DNA from: Dermatemys mawii
Lineage: Eukaryota > Chordata > Testudines > Dermatemydidae
Length of the DNA stretch: 64,000 nt
Reading direction: 5' to 3'
Assembly: GCA_007922305.1 (NCBI GenBank)
Contig: ML677351.1
Span: forward strand, 15,963,119-16,027,118
This document shows, piece by piece, positions 1 to 12,064 of the stretch. The notes under the pieces are model-generated. The model searched no databases. It was not told the DNA's origin and saw only the letters and a list, made by a program, of their open reading frames with translations. Both the position numbers and the translations under genes were made by a program. Positions within the stretch are counted from its first letter, which is position 1; each line of letters starts with the position of its first letter.

Positions 1-3000
1 AGCTAATTATTTAGCCACATAGAAGCATAAAATTATTCAATTTACATTTTTAAATGGAAAAAAATATTACCAAGTGGAAAAGACACTACAGAAAGACCAA
101 CCTCCCCCCCCCGCCAAAAAACCCCCCAATGTCAATGAAAACCTGAAGTAAAATCAGGCGAAGTGTGGTTTTATAGCTATAGGATAGCTGCAGTAACACA
201 CAGTTATTCAACACAATTGAAGAAAGGAACTTCTTCACCAGATATTAAAAACAAACTAACAGTTACTGGTTCCTTGGCTACTGACTGTTACCAACTCTTA
301 TGATTTTTAACATGAGTGGCAGGATTTTGGCAGAGCTGAAGCCACTCTCATGATGACACTAGAAACTTCACCCTTCTCACAATTTGAGTCTTGCAATGGG
401 GTCGCGGGAACATCCTCTGATTGGCTGCCTGCTGCAACACTAGCCTGCCTCTTGGGAAGTGCAATTAATCAAACCTCTCCCACCTTCCTCTAGCAACTCA
501 CAGCCAGTCTCAAAGTAGGACGGACCAGGAAGAGTCCAACAGCTCTGGGTGGGTCTACTTCCTCCTTCACCTTCCCTCATGTGAGCAATGGGAGAGGACA
601 GTATCTCTGTTCCCGTTCCCTCCCTCCCTCCCTGCAAAGCCCAGCTTTGGAAGGGGGTGAACAGCCTCTGGAACTGTATCCCTCACCCACATCTGAAATG
701 TGAGAAGGTGATCCCACTGTACTCCACCAGGCCTAGGAGAGGGGGATAGAGATCCCCAGGAGGATCAGAAGTGAGCTAGGGAGTCAGAACTGAAGGGACT
801 GGGAGCTGGGAGAGCAGAACCAATGTGGGGACTTGGGGACAAGACTGATGAGCAGACTAGGATGTGAGAACCCCTATAGGGCCAAAATCACATTAGCAAA
901 TAAATTTGGGAGAGTGGGCCTCACCAATTGTTAGACACACACTCACACACATACACACAGGGCAGGCAAAGTTCAAACATCGAAAGGCAGAACAAAACAA
1001 ACAATATAATCTTTTTAAAAAAATCCCATGATATTTTGATCTCATGAGGCTGACAATACTGTCAGTGTACATGGCACTCTGAACACAGGCTCCAAGACCG
1101 TATTTGACTTTTATGGAATAATTTACTTACCGATCTCAAAGAGACATAAGTGAGAATTAATGTTAAAGTTCTTTGAAGATTAATAATGTTATAAAAGGTA
1201 TTAAGTGATAATACTCTTGTCCAGTATTTACAAGCTTCATATCTGCATGATTTACATTGCTGGAGTACTATAATAACCCTACTACCCAACTCAGGGCCAA
1301 CCACAAGACCAGGTCAAACACCACTGGAGGTCAGAATAATTGTTGTGACAGAAGGATTTAATGCATTAAGCATACGTGTAATCGAATGTAATTAATTAAA
1401 TATTTTATTAACAACTGCCTACTCTGAAAAATTATAGTTCTGTGTGATAAGCAAATTCTAAGTTAATCTAAAATTATCAGTAGGGGTAAAGGGACTACAT
1501 AAAATTCAGAGATACTGCTCTTCACTGCAGGCAAACATAGAGCCAGCCAAAAATGGTGCTCAAAGCCAGTTACATTTTCTGTTAAATAACTGTTAGCTGT
1601 AGAGTGGTCCTCAAACAATCTGCAGGAAGTCCTGGGTATTTTTTGCTGAGCCCTTTCTTTCATATTAAATAAATGCCTCTCTCATGTAATAGTGACAATT
1701 CAATATAGACCACTGACACTGGTAACAACTCAAGATAAATTCCAAGGTTACTGAAGCAAAGCTATTGATTTAAGTGGAAAGATTTTATAATATAAAAATT
1801 CTTATTTAAAAAAAGAATATTCCAGCTATCTACAGGAGGGAAAAACATGAGAAGTTTGAATCACATCAGACATGTTAGGGTGCCTGATGAATCAAAAGGG
1901 AAGATTACTGTGGATGAATTGAAGCAAATAAATATTAAATCTTTTTTAAAACAGAAGGATCAAGAAAACCACAGGTGTTCCAGTTTAAAAATCCATCACT
2001 TAAGGATAGATAGTCATCTAGTACTGGGAGTTTCTATACTTCAGACTCCTCAAAGGGATCACAGTTAAAACAAGTAATGGGCTTGTACAGAACACGGTTT
2101 ACCTTGAATTTTAGAAAACTCTTGATAAAGTTCTACCTGACAGTTTATTACTTAAGCTAAAAGCATCATAAAAACAAGTCAGAACACAAACATTGAAAAG
2201 AACTAGTTAGAGAAGACAAAATAGATTAGCCAAAGAAAGATCTATATCCAACAAAGGGAAAATATCGAGAGTCCTACTGTCCATGTTAGTACTTGAGCAA
2301 GAACAGCGTTTTCAAAGATCAGAAAAAGTGAGCCAGACACATCCAAGGATTAAAAAGAAAAGAAGTGTGGACAGGTTAAAAAAAAATCTTCACCTACATA
2401 GCTTTAAAGAAAGTTACAAGGGAATGGAATGGAATAGAAGCATACAAAACTGCAAAATATGTATACTGCATCAGTCTGGCTTACATTTTTTATCTTAAAA
2501 TATAAAATCAGACAAAATGACTCAAAGGGAGATTAAAGACACATTCAGGACTTCAAAAAGGACATTTTCTCAGTGAAAAATGCTTGAATGGCCTACATAT
2601 ATGATAAAGATTCAATTTTTAAAAAGTCACTATGTGATAATCTACAATAAGAAAAAATATTAAAAGGAAAATGGAACCAGTTTGACCTATTCCAGCAATA
2701 TGAAAGTTCACATGGTGAGAAGTACATGACCCCATGAATTAACTATATAATAATGTAATGCATTTCTCCACTCTCCTAGAAAGTAGGTACTGGGGTGAGT
2801 GTGTGCGCAGAGTGGGGATGGGTCAGAGAAAGGATAATGGATGAGTATTTTGCTGCTATGATCCTTATTGTCTGCTCTAGGGGAATAAAAGAACTACTGT
2901 AATTAAGGCTTTGACTGTATAAATGAATTTAAAGAAATGTGGGCAAATCAAGATATGCCAGATGTGTGAGCATACTTTTAAACAGAGTTCTAAATTATAA

Positions 3001-3854
3001 CTGGCATATTTTGGCTTCTGGGTGTGGTTTGCCATCTTGCTTAAACATCATGTAATATCAAGCACTGGCAGTATAAAAAACCTATTAAGTAAATGTAAAA
3101 GAGTTTACAGGGTGCTTAAAAAAATTGTTTAACCATCAGAAGTGCTTGTTTAATATTAAACATTTTTCTTTTATGACTATTTAATGATTTTTCTAATATC
3201 AGAGTTCTTTATGAATTTTTATCACAGTTTCCCATTTCTTCTCATAAATATACATACAAAAATAGGGAACAAGCCAAACTAATAAAAGAAATGCCAGTTT
3301 GAAAATACTTCCCATAAGGTTCACTGAAAGAAAAGCAGTACAATCTAAAGCTCATTTGAACAAGGGAAAGAGCTGTGAATTTCTCTGACTTTGTTCCAAA
3401 GTCAGAGCTCTGATTAAGAATACAATACAATTCTTTCAGCTGAACTGGAAATGTTTTTAAAAACAACATTCTCAGACTGCAACATTTGATGCAAACCCCG
3501 CATAACAGTATGACTACCAAATAAGTATATTTTAAACTGAAGACAAAGAAAACTAAAGAGATTATTACACTGGATAAAAAATCTGCTGGGACTGAATTCC
3601 TAAAGTCCCTCAACTAATTCCGAAAAATCATATTTGGTTCCTGTCTTTCCTGCCATCTTTTTAACCCAGCTTTAAAGGTAAAAGATGGGATTAAAGTAGG
3701 GGGTGTTTACCTTCTCAAATAAAATTAACAATGGACAGGCTAAAGAGGAAGAGAAAGTGCTGTGTAGGAATTAGAGGATATGTACCTTTCAGAACCATCT
3801 CCAAGAAATACTGATTATTTCCAACTGTGATGTTATCTGATTAAAATATGATCA
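1..3854. other. Unassigned non-coding stretch
   Basis: I see no gene. There are simple-sequence patches: a C-run near 103-113, a (CCCT)n-like tract near 617-636 and a CA-rich run near 938-960. A purine-rich block lies at about 720-860. A few codons at 2090-2160 on the plus strand read like the YLDFSKAFDKV region of a LINE reverse transcriptase, but too briefly to call. Confidence 0.5.
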
Positions 3855-3862
3855 TATAGATC

Positions 3863-3947
3863 AGTGGTGGGCAACTTGCTGCCCATCAGGGTAATCCACT
3901 GGTTGATTATCCTGATGGGTCATGGGCCGCAGTTTGTCCACCACCAA
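3863..3947. mobile_element. Short non-autonomous hAT-like element
   Basis: The ends are inverted: agtggtgggcaactt at the left, and tgtccaccacca at the right, whose complement reads tggtggtggaca. The flanks tatagatc (3855-3862) and tctagatc (3948-3955) agree at 7 of 8 bases, which fits the 8-bp target duplication of hAT transposons. At 85 bp it cannot encode a transposase. The inside is itself partly palindromic (cccatcagg and cctgatggg). Confidence 0.7.
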
Positions 3948-3955
3948 TCTAGATC

Positions 3956-4560
3956 ATTGTTGCAACTACTGTTATGTATTTGCAGCAAATCTTGTACAAA
4001 GGCTGTCAAGTGAGGTATCTATGAAAAGGCTATTATTTGCAGGTTATGATTATGCTATCTGTATGCATATATCATTTTTGTATTTGAAGTTATAAGTATT
4101 GGCTCTATATCTGGATTCCAAATGTCTGCTCCTGGAGCACTGCTCACAAAGTAGCTAACCAGCACATCTTGGAGGGACTATTCAAATTAAATGGCTCACC
4201 CAGAAATACTTGGTTGACAGTGGACCATGGGAGACACACATATACACTGAGTGGACTGTCACGTAAACATGCTGTCTGGAGTGTAGATAATGGCTTCCTG
4301 CAATGACTGAGTGAAGTTGGGCATGAACACATGACTTTTCCATGCGACTCCAAATATCACTTTTTGCAGTAATTTTCCACAGTAAGAACAATGGGATGCC
4401 CTCCAAATGGCAAAAACTATAAGGCCCTGGAAACACCTCCATTTTGGTCTTCAATCCTGCTCCTTACCTCTGAAGGAATTTGCTACAAACGGAAGCTCTG
4501 AACAAGGACTGAATGACCCATCCAAGCTGTGTAAGTATTCCAGAGACTTGACTTGACTTT
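3956..4560. repeat. Possible LTR-like dispersed repeat
   Basis: The block resembles LTR-like repeats I remember from turtle genomes, with a run about loss of calls to a mid-repetitive 3' part. I see no paired LTR, no TG...CA boundary and no target duplication, so both class and borders are open. It has no coding frame of note. Confidence 0.25.
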
Positions 4561-5330
4561 AGCCAGCAGTTTATTCCATCACTGCAACTCCCCCTGTTAG
4601 GCCACTCTCACTTTGCAATGCTGTTCAAGCCACTTGTCTGCTTTGGCCCCAGAGATGGCTTCTGTCTGTTCTACTGCCTCCCCAGTGAGGAATGGTAAAA
4701 TCACCTTACTCATCTGTGGACCCCCATGAATAGGACCTTTCAGAACTGTTTCAGGATGATCTGACCCATGATTTTCTCTACTGAACTGGTCTCAGGGTGT
4801 AGCCACCCAGCCAAAAAGTCCCATGATCTTTGAGTTACGACCCATGGAAATGGTTCAACCTGAAACCAGTGCCCGTAGACCTCTGGAGTCAGTTCCAACC
4901 TTCACCACATCATAGTAGCTCACCTACTTGTCAGTTACCACTACCTGTCACTAGGCTGTCTGTGCCTCGCCCATCAGGGATGGTGCTATGCAGGCCACAC
5001 AAATAGATTCCTTTCAACCTGCTGCACTTGCCACTCTCTTGAAAGTAGGGAGGAAGGCCTCCAGATTGTCCTCTGGGTCCAGCTTTACAAGGTCAGGCTC
5101 CAGCTCGCCTGAGCTTCCCCCCTCCATCTGCAACCACATTCCCCCGAGTCCCTTGGCCCAACCGCTTTGGCATCCACACTTGTTGCAGGAAGTCATCCTC
5201 TTGCTACCGCTGCTGAGCTGTCCTATCAGGAACTCCTTCATGGTTGTGGTTCCCACTGCCATCCCACAGGCAAAGACTACAGACATGGAAGTGGGAGGGA
5301 TCTGGATTCTCTTTCTATAACTGTCACACA
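4561..5330. other. Unassigned non-coding stretch
   Basis: I see no gene. Overlapping 110-112 codon frames on both strands at about 4988-5352 are mirror images in a moderately GC-rich patch, with no family motif and no codon pattern favouring either strand. Confidence 0.5.
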
Positions 5331-5334
5331 TTCT

Positions 5335-5475
5335 GTTTGGGACCTTCAGCAAGTCATTTAACCACTCTGCTTCATTTTTTCCAACTGTAAAATGGGGACA
5401 ATCACAAAGACGCAGGGATGCTGTGAATCTTAATTCACTCTTACTGGTACAGGCCCCAGTCAGAAGGCTCTGTAG
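5335..5475 (+). repeat. MIR-like ancient SINE
   Basis: The order of short words follows the MIR consensus: agcaagtcatttaacc, then ctctgcttca, then actgtaaaatggggacaat, then a gtgaatcttaattcact tail region. Divergence is high, as expected for an old element shared among amniotes. Confidence 0.6.
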
Positions 5476-6590
5476 AAGTGCAATGTATTATTTATAATAA
5501 TGTAGAGGATTATGTTACACTGATAGCCTTAGAGGAGATTGTTTCTCTTATTGTAATAGATGATGAGATATGAAAACTTTCCCTAATTAAGTTAAGAAGT
5601 GCCCACATGATTCATTTACTGAGCAAGAGATATCACGTCTTTGCAGACATTAATAATGTACCCATGACTTCTAAATAAATCCATTACCTAGCCACAAGAT
5701 CTAACTGATTTCTTCTTGTACTTATTTATCAACAGGTAATCTAAGTACAGATATATGAAAATCCTTTTTTATACATGGCAAAGAGAATCATTTGTTCAGT
5801 TTTCCTACAATGCTAAGACTGAGCATTAATCTGCTTTGAGTATCATTGGGTATGTTGCCAAGGCCAGAGTTATGGTAATTAGATGACAGGGCTAGAACCA
5901 ATACATATGTGTAACGGAAGTGAGATCCCTAAACAAAGAGCCTCCAAGCGATAAGAAGAGACATTTACACCAATTTACATAATGGTTGTTTTATTGTATT
6001 ATTTTATATTATGTGTCATTATCTACAGTACAATATTTGCAAAGAGATTATTGTTTGTCTTACTTTCTTTAAAGAAAGTATTTGGGAAGAATGAATTTGT
6101 TATTACACAAACTAGTCACTCCAACTTGTAAAAAGACCACAAGAAGGCTGAGTCTTTTAAAGGTAATGCCACTAACCAATGGAGACTCTGCATTAAAATG
6201 AATTAATACAGGCTTTTCTTGCTATGTGAAGCTCACTGCTGTCAACAACTTGGGGACAGATATTTCAGAATCTCTAGAAACCTACTACAATCTGTATGTG
6301 GGATATGCTGATGTGTCTTTGTATCACATAACAGAAAAAGAAAGATTAAGCATGAACTTCCTGGGATTGCTAAACAGAATCTCTGGACTGCATATGCCTG
6401 CGACTTCGAGAACAAGCAGAGTGGGTTTAGCTTTGGAGACAAAGATGCAAGATGTTTACCTATTTTTATTATATTGTTTTGCTGAGAGGTAATGGTGACC
6501 GCTTGGATGACAAAACTCTTTGAGGCCGGGTGTAAACACACCCTTCAATTACCATAACTGTCAGGATAAGTAATCAAAATCTCCCCTGTA
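5476..6590. other. Unassigned AT-rich stretch
   Basis: No gene, tRNA or repeat is recognisable. Frames of 88-99 codons around 6226-6541 overlap antisense and carry no family motif. Confidence 0.45.
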
Positions 6591-7295
6591 GCGGCGTATG
6601 CACACCCCATCCCCTGTTACAGCTGGGAGATGAGGGTGCTGACACAGCAGTCACCATCTACCTGACTTTTTCAGACCTCACCACGATAAGACACAGTGTT
6701 CAGATTCAACACAGCTAGCCTTGGGGTCAGAGCTGTGTGGCCTAATAGCCAGAGTCAAAGAACTGGACCGCCACCCAGGGGTGGGTGGCAGGAGGAGTGG
6801 AAGGGGGACCCAGCCCCTCCCTCTTCACTGCATCCAGGCCCATGGCCCTGTCAGCAGTGAGTGTGGTTACCGCCCAGCCAGTGGGGATCCTGACTGTCCT
6901 TGCGTGCAAGGTACCACTCACTAAACCCCCTGGGCCACTTCCTACCGTGAGTTCTGAAGCCAGAGTCTGCTCATCATCAGGACCTCCGAGTTCCTTGGTA
7001 TGGGTAGCTGGTTGGGACTCTGGCTCCTGTCGACTGGCTGGGGGCAACCGGTCTCAGGTCTGGTCTCGGGCTCTCTGGTTCCTGCAATCCGGGGCTGAAG
7101 CAGTTCCCAGGCTGGAGCCTCTACTGAGCGTCCTTCCTCTCCAGTGATCAGCCCAGAATGATGTGGGCTTTTCTCTTTTATACTAGTGCAGCATTTAGAG
7201 CATGCTCAGTCTAGTCTAAGGGGCATGACTTCTGCAATCCATAGTGTGGGAATAACCCTTTCCTGCCTAGTGTGGGGTATGCATGCCCCATCACA
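6590..7295. repeat. GC-rich dispersed block bounded by similar words
   Basis: A GC-rich segment stands out from AT-rich flanks. Near its left edge is tatgcacaccccatc (6597-6611) and near its right edge tatgcatgccccatc (7277-7291), 13 of 15 identical and in direct orientation. It resembles a turtle LTR-type interspersed repeat I remember. The 101-120 codon frames inside (6742-7047 minus, 6785-7147 plus) are mirror frames with no motif. Confidence 0.4.
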
Positions 7296-8711
7296 CCCCC
7301 ACTTAAGACAAAATGGGTTTATGAGCACCCTCAAGAGGTTTTGGACTGAGTGGGCAGAGAGAGTGTGTGTATATGTATATGGAGAGAGAAAGAGAGCTCA
7401 CAGAGGCACACAAACAGCTGGCAAGGGCCGATGAAAGCATGGTGTATAACCCTGGAAGAAACCTGAGGAGTGGGTTTTTTTGGTCAGAGGTAAAGGCTGT
7501 TCTTGGTGTCGTGAGCAAAGGAGGCTGTTTCCTTTGCTATTTGAGACACACAGGACTTTGTACTTTCACTGTAAATAAACAAACTTCCATCAAAGAAGTA
7601 CCCGATTACCACAAATTTATACTCCCATCAGGAATATCCCTGAGCTCCAAACTGTGACTAGCCTATTGGGAAGCAACAATATATATCAGCAATTGTATAG
7701 ATTTACTCTCTGTTATTTTACTCACCTTAATGTCTGCTTTACAATTTGCAGACAATATGTGAAAATAACTCCATATAACTTCACTCAGTCATCTGGAGAA
7801 CAAGATTATGAGTACTTGATAGACACAGGACTCCTCTCATCACACAGGCACTTACAGATTTTGTTTCAAATACTTTTTTAAAGCTCTTAATTCCTTTCTC
7901 TCCCTAACAACATAGGTCATCATCAAAATGCAACAGTCCTATACAATTACACAAAAAACCTACATTGTTTGCCACTAGCCCTAACACCACCTCTTTCAAC
8001 AGCATTTCACAGACTTTTGAAACATTACTTTGATTTAGATTTTCTAATAATATTTCAACTGTAGTGTCTCAGCCCCCTGTGATTCACTATTGAACGTAAC
8101 AGTGGAACACTGGAGACTTCAAAGTGTTCTGCAAAAAGATTTACAGCTAACCAAAAACTTTTTTTATTTTAAAAATGAGAAAAATATTCTACATGTATTT
8201 TAAAGATGTGTTTACTGTCTTTTTTATAATTTTCTTCCACTTTATCTTCTTAATCTGTTATTCAATACATTGAGTAACAAGAATTTAAAAATCTATTGTA
8301 AGGCTAAGGTATTGTCTTGTAATGTAACACACAAAAGACTTTATAAGGCAGGTCTTAAGTGGCCATTAAGGTCCGACATACCTCCAGCAGCTGAAGACAC
8401 TTAGTGAAAGAGCTGAGGCTTAACTTCATACTTCTTTAAAACATTTTTGCTGCATTTTTTGTTAAAATTAAAAAGTCAAATAAAAGTTTCAATTCTCCAT
8501 TTGCTGGAAAAAAAGACATGTATTCCTTTAGTACACACTTGTGGATTCTAATAAATATGCATTCCATGTAAGAGTATACTATAGGATGTTTGTTATATGT
8601 GAGCAATAATCTTTCCACATACAAACTTTTGCACAGTAACAGGTTACAAAGGAAAGAGTGATGTATAAAATTTAAAATGTCTTTCTACATATTGTAAACT
8701 TAAATATATCA
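7296..8711. other. Unassigned non-coding stretch
   Basis: There is a TG/TA then GA simple run at about 7361-7400. The rest is AT-rich with no gene or repeat I can name. Confidence 0.45.
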
Positions 8712-8818
8712 AAGAGAAGGTGGGTGAGGTAATAATTTTTATTGGATCAACTTTTGTTGGTGGAAAAGACAAGCTTTAGAGCTACACAGAGCTCTTCTTC
8801 AGGTCTGTGGGAGGAGGG
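8712..8818 (+). repeat. Penelope-like terminal repeat fragment
   Basis: The words aaggtgggtgaggtaat, attggatcaacttttgttgg, agacaagcttt and acacagagctcttcttcagg occur in order. The same series appears at 23050-23150 and, reversed, at 59366-59456, so this is a repeat family within the window. In turtle genomes I associate it with the end of a Penelope-like element; that link is from memory. Confidence 0.55.
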
Positions 8819-8832
8819 AGAACTTCATTCAC

Positions 8833-9485
8833 TGTGACAAAGTTCCGAGTCTGTATTTGTGGGTCCTGCGCTTCCTGGCAGATTGAGGGGCCTCAGAAAC
8901 TCATCTAGGTCCCAGAGTGACCTCCCTTTCTCAGTATAATTGGCAAGAGTCACTGCCTAGTGAGTTACCTTCATCACAGGCCAGTATGGAAGATGGAAAA
9001 GGGGAGAGCCCAGGCCCGCCCTCTACTCCGGACTCCAGCCCAGGGACCCTAATAGTATCAGCTAAGATGACTGACCTTTTAGGCACAAAACACAATACAA
9101 TTCCCTGGGCTACTTCCCCACAGCAGTCTCCGCTTCTTCAAACCCCACTTCACCCTTACCTCAGGGCCTCCTTCCTTCTGTATGATATGCTGTCCACCAC
9201 TCAGTCTCAACAACAGCACAACTTCCTCTCACAGCTCCTGACACCCCCCTGACTAACTGGGAGGTTTTTATCTGGTTTCAGCCAGTCCCTGATTGGCTTC
9301 AGGTGTCCCAATTAGGCTAGCTGTTTCTACTCCTTTCTAGAAGGTTCTTAATTGGCCCCAGGTGTCTTGATTGGCCTGGAGTAGCCTTTGTTTGGCTATC
9401 CAGGGAACAGGGACCTGCACATCCTGAGACTAATATACCTGCCTTCCAGCACTCTCCTATATCCTTCTGGACTGACTCTGTCACA
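8833..9485. repeat. Probable solo LTR (or TIR element)
   Basis: The unit begins tgtgacaaagttcc and ends gactctgtcaca, giving a 7-bp inverted terminal pair TGTGACA/TGTCACA with the TG...CA rule of LTRs. It is 653 bp long. I found no convincing target duplication and no second copy, so it would be a solo LTR. It matches a dispersed turtle repeat I remember. The 111-codon frame inside (8917-9252) has no motif. Confidence 0.45.
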
Positions 9486-9800
9486 CCACTTTATGAGAAA
9501 CAAGAATTCCACCATTTGTCAGTTCTCTGAATGTCCACCTGAGATCAGCACCTGGATGAGGGACAGCTGTCTGAAACCAAACCAAGGCAGAACCAACAGA
9601 AAACAGAACCCATGTGTCTAGGAAAGATAATACTTCTTTTGTCTGCAGTTCTGTAATGTAGGAAGTGGCTATTCCAGTGTTAAAGAATTTAAGGGAGCTG
9701 GCATGTTTTCTGGGCACATAACAATTATAATAATAATCAGGCAGAATACTTCTGCATACTCTGTAAAAGCATCTAAGCATCATTTTAACCATATTTACAT
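9486..9800. other. Unassigned non-coding stretch
   Basis: No gene or named repeat is visible; the overlapping frames here are short. Confidence 0.4.
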
Positions 9801-9890
9801 TTTGAAAAACATACAGAACTCAAATGACTTAGGCAAGATCACAAATCAAGTAAGTACTAGAACCAGGATTTGGAATCCAGTCTAACTGCA
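9801..9890 (-). repeat. MIR-like SINE fragment, antisense
   Basis: The words aaatgacttaggcaagatca, aagtaagtactagaaccagg and atttggaatccag follow the 'ttgcccaaggtcacacagctagtaag... gattcgaaccc' part of MIR as it reads on the opposite strand. It is old and diverged. Confidence 0.55.
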
Positions 9891-10230
9891 ATATTATTTC
9901 CCTAGAGCTACCAAAAAGAAACATTTCAAAATATGCCAAAGTAATATAACTGCTGGGCAGGGAAGAGACAGGGAGGCAGGGGAAGAAAAAAAATGTGTTC
10001 AGCCACTAGCTGGGTTTGTGCTAAAACAAAACCTTATGGGGCGTTAGTGCCGGACTAATCACTGGGCTATCACAGTTTTGCAATATCAAAAAAAAAAACC
10101 AGTTTTTCTTTCCTTGCAGCATTTACTTTTGTGTTATCCACTATTATGCCTGAAAGTCTCTAAGCCAGTAAGATCGTGGTCTTAATATACAGTAAGCAAA
10201 GCAAATTATCAGTATACTTTTTCCTAATAT
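9891..10230. other. Unassigned non-coding stretch
   Basis: This holds a purine-rich run (about 9959-9992) and an A-run near 10089. No gene is visible. Confidence 0.4.
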
Positions 10231-10990
10231 TTGTTGCTGTCAGGATTGCCTCCCCACTCTGAACTCTAGGGTACAGATGTGGGGATCTGCATGAAAAAAA
10301 GAAATAACCCCCCAAGCTTATTTTACCAGCTTGGGTAAAAATGTTTTTCCCCGGAACACAAACTTCTCCTGTGTCTGGACCTGGTATGCTGCCACCATCA
10401 AGTGAGAATGTCTCAAAAAACTACTGAACATAGGCCACTTGAAGCCCCTCTTTCTCTTTCCACAAAGCCCCAAACCTCTTCCTTCCCTGGGAAGCTTGAG
10501 AGAAAAGCCTCGCCTGATCCTGAGAGACATGCCTGATCCAAACCCAGGCTCTTACACAATGGAAAACAAGCAGTCAGATTCTTAAAAGAAAGATTTTAAT
10601 AAAAGAAAAAAAGAAAGGAATAAATCCCTTATAACCATCAATAGAACAGCATCTACCATAATCAACAAAAGAATTAAGAAACCAAACCTCTCCCCCGAGG
10701 CAACTTTCTCCCACTGTTGATATCTCTGCTGAATCTTACAATATCAAGAAGCACTCTGCCAACACTCACCACTGAGAACCCTCCAAGTGATAAAAAGAAG
10801 GTAAACTTACTGACTACAGTACTTGATAGAAAACTTATAGTTACAGTGAAAGAAATAGCTGTGATTCATCCCATAGCCGACTTGAACAGAGAGAGACTCA
10901 GAGAAAAACCAAAACTCAAAATCTTTTGTCTCCTGAGGAATTTCTCATTGGTCAGTTGTCCACCTCTCAGGTTACCTTTAGCTTAACCTC
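10231..10990. repeat. Possible LTR-like dispersed repeat
   Basis: The passage from tgtcaggattgcctccccac (10239) onward, through a ttttaccagcttgggtaaaa motif at about 10321-10340, resembles an LTR-type repeat widespread in turtles as I remember it. The boundaries are not visible and no paired repeat is present. No coding frame shows a motif. Confidence 0.3.
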
Positions 10991-11308
10991 TTACAGGTAA
11001 ACACTAATACTAGGCTACTTTATACTTATGACAGTTGCTCCAAGCCTTTCAATTGTTTGTAAGTAGATCAGTTTATTTACAGAATTTACATAGTTCTTTG
11101 CACACTCTGGAACCAATCTTACTCCTGTTTTTTCCCATTGACTTTAGTGAGTTGAGGACTGAACCTCTCGAACGGAAACTATTTTGGATATATAGTGTTG
11201 ATTTAGCAGATTAATAGTAAACCCCTAGGGCACAAGGAAGTTTCCACCTACGTTAAAGGAGGCAGACTACTGGAGTGAGTCCTGCAATATTATATATGGT
11301 GCAATGTG
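10991..11308. other. Unassigned non-coding stretch
   Basis: Nothing recognisable is present. Confidence 0.4.
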
Positions 11309-11441
11309 GTTTTTAAGGTCAGGCTTGGCAAAGCCCTGGCTGGGATAATTTAGTTGGGGATTGGTCCTGCTTTGAGCACAGGATGGACTAGGTGACCTCT
11401 TGAAGTCCCTTACAACCCTGATAATCTTGTTAGATTCTATG
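11309..11441 (+). mobile_element. CR1 LINE 3' end
   Basis: The typical CR1 3' UTR order is present: agccctggctgggataattt, ttggggattggtcctgcttt, gatggactaggtgacctctt, gaagtcccttacaaccctga, and then an attctatga end, the 8-bp CR1 tail. It is truncated at the 5' side. The same tail occurs in the SINE at 13640-13830. Confidence 0.75.
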
Positions 11442-11866
11442 AGCCTTTTTCTTAATTCAGACAGAATAACTGAATAAGAGGCTTCACTTCAGTAGCCAAA
11501 GGAGTGGTCTGAAGGATTCTGTAGAGAAGTAGAAGGATATTCTTTGTTACTTGGAAAAGCGGGATGGGTGATTGTTTTCCATACAAAATGATGCTTTGCC
11601 TGTATCGTGCTGGGAATATGAATAATTCCAGAAAGTGCAATGAGAAGACAACTCTACAATAACACTGATGAACTGCACTTGGTATGTTGCCCTGACAATG
11701 AAGATGACCACCAAATAAAGTGGACCTAGTTCTGATCTTATGAACACCAGCGTTAAATGGATTTACTCCTGATTTAACATTTGTATTTATGCTAATATGA
11801 AACGGGTGTAACTGAGATCAAAAGGATGCTCAGTACATAGGGTTCCCCAGGACCAGTAAAGCCTGT
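11442..11866. other. Unassigned non-coding stretch
   Basis: Nothing recognisable is present; the short overlapping minus-strand frames lack motifs. Confidence 0.4.
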
Positions 11867-11874
11867 GATTAGAG

Positions 11875-12056
11875 CAGAGATCAGCAACCTTTGGCTCATG
11901 ACCCACAAGGTAAGCCCCCTCGCGGGCCAGGCTGGTTTGTTTACCCGCCATGTTCACAGGTTCAATCAATCACAGCTCCTACTGGACGTGATTTGCCACT
12001 CCAGGCCAATGGGGGTTGCGGGAAGCAGCGTAGGTCAAGGGATGTGCTGATCCCTG
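11875..12056. mobile_element. Non-autonomous hAT element with perfect target duplication
   Basis: It starts cagagatcagcaacctttgg and ends gtgctgatccctg, inverted hAT-type termini. The flanks are identical 8-mers, gattagag at 11867-11874 and 12057-12064. It is 182 bp with no coding capacity. Confidence 0.85.
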
Positions 12057-12064
12057 GATTAGAG

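Noticed and set aside
2088..2165. LINE reverse transcriptase snippet (YLEF-stop-KTLDKV...LLLKLKAS)
   Set aside because: Only about 24 codons look right and neither flank continues the match; chance cannot be excluded.
4988..5352. 110- and 112-codon open frames on opposite strands
   Set aside because: They overlap antisense in a GC-richer patch, with no domain, no start context and no splice signals.
6742..7147. 101- and 120-codon frames
   Set aside because: Mirror frames in a GC-rich dispersed block; low stop density follows from composition.
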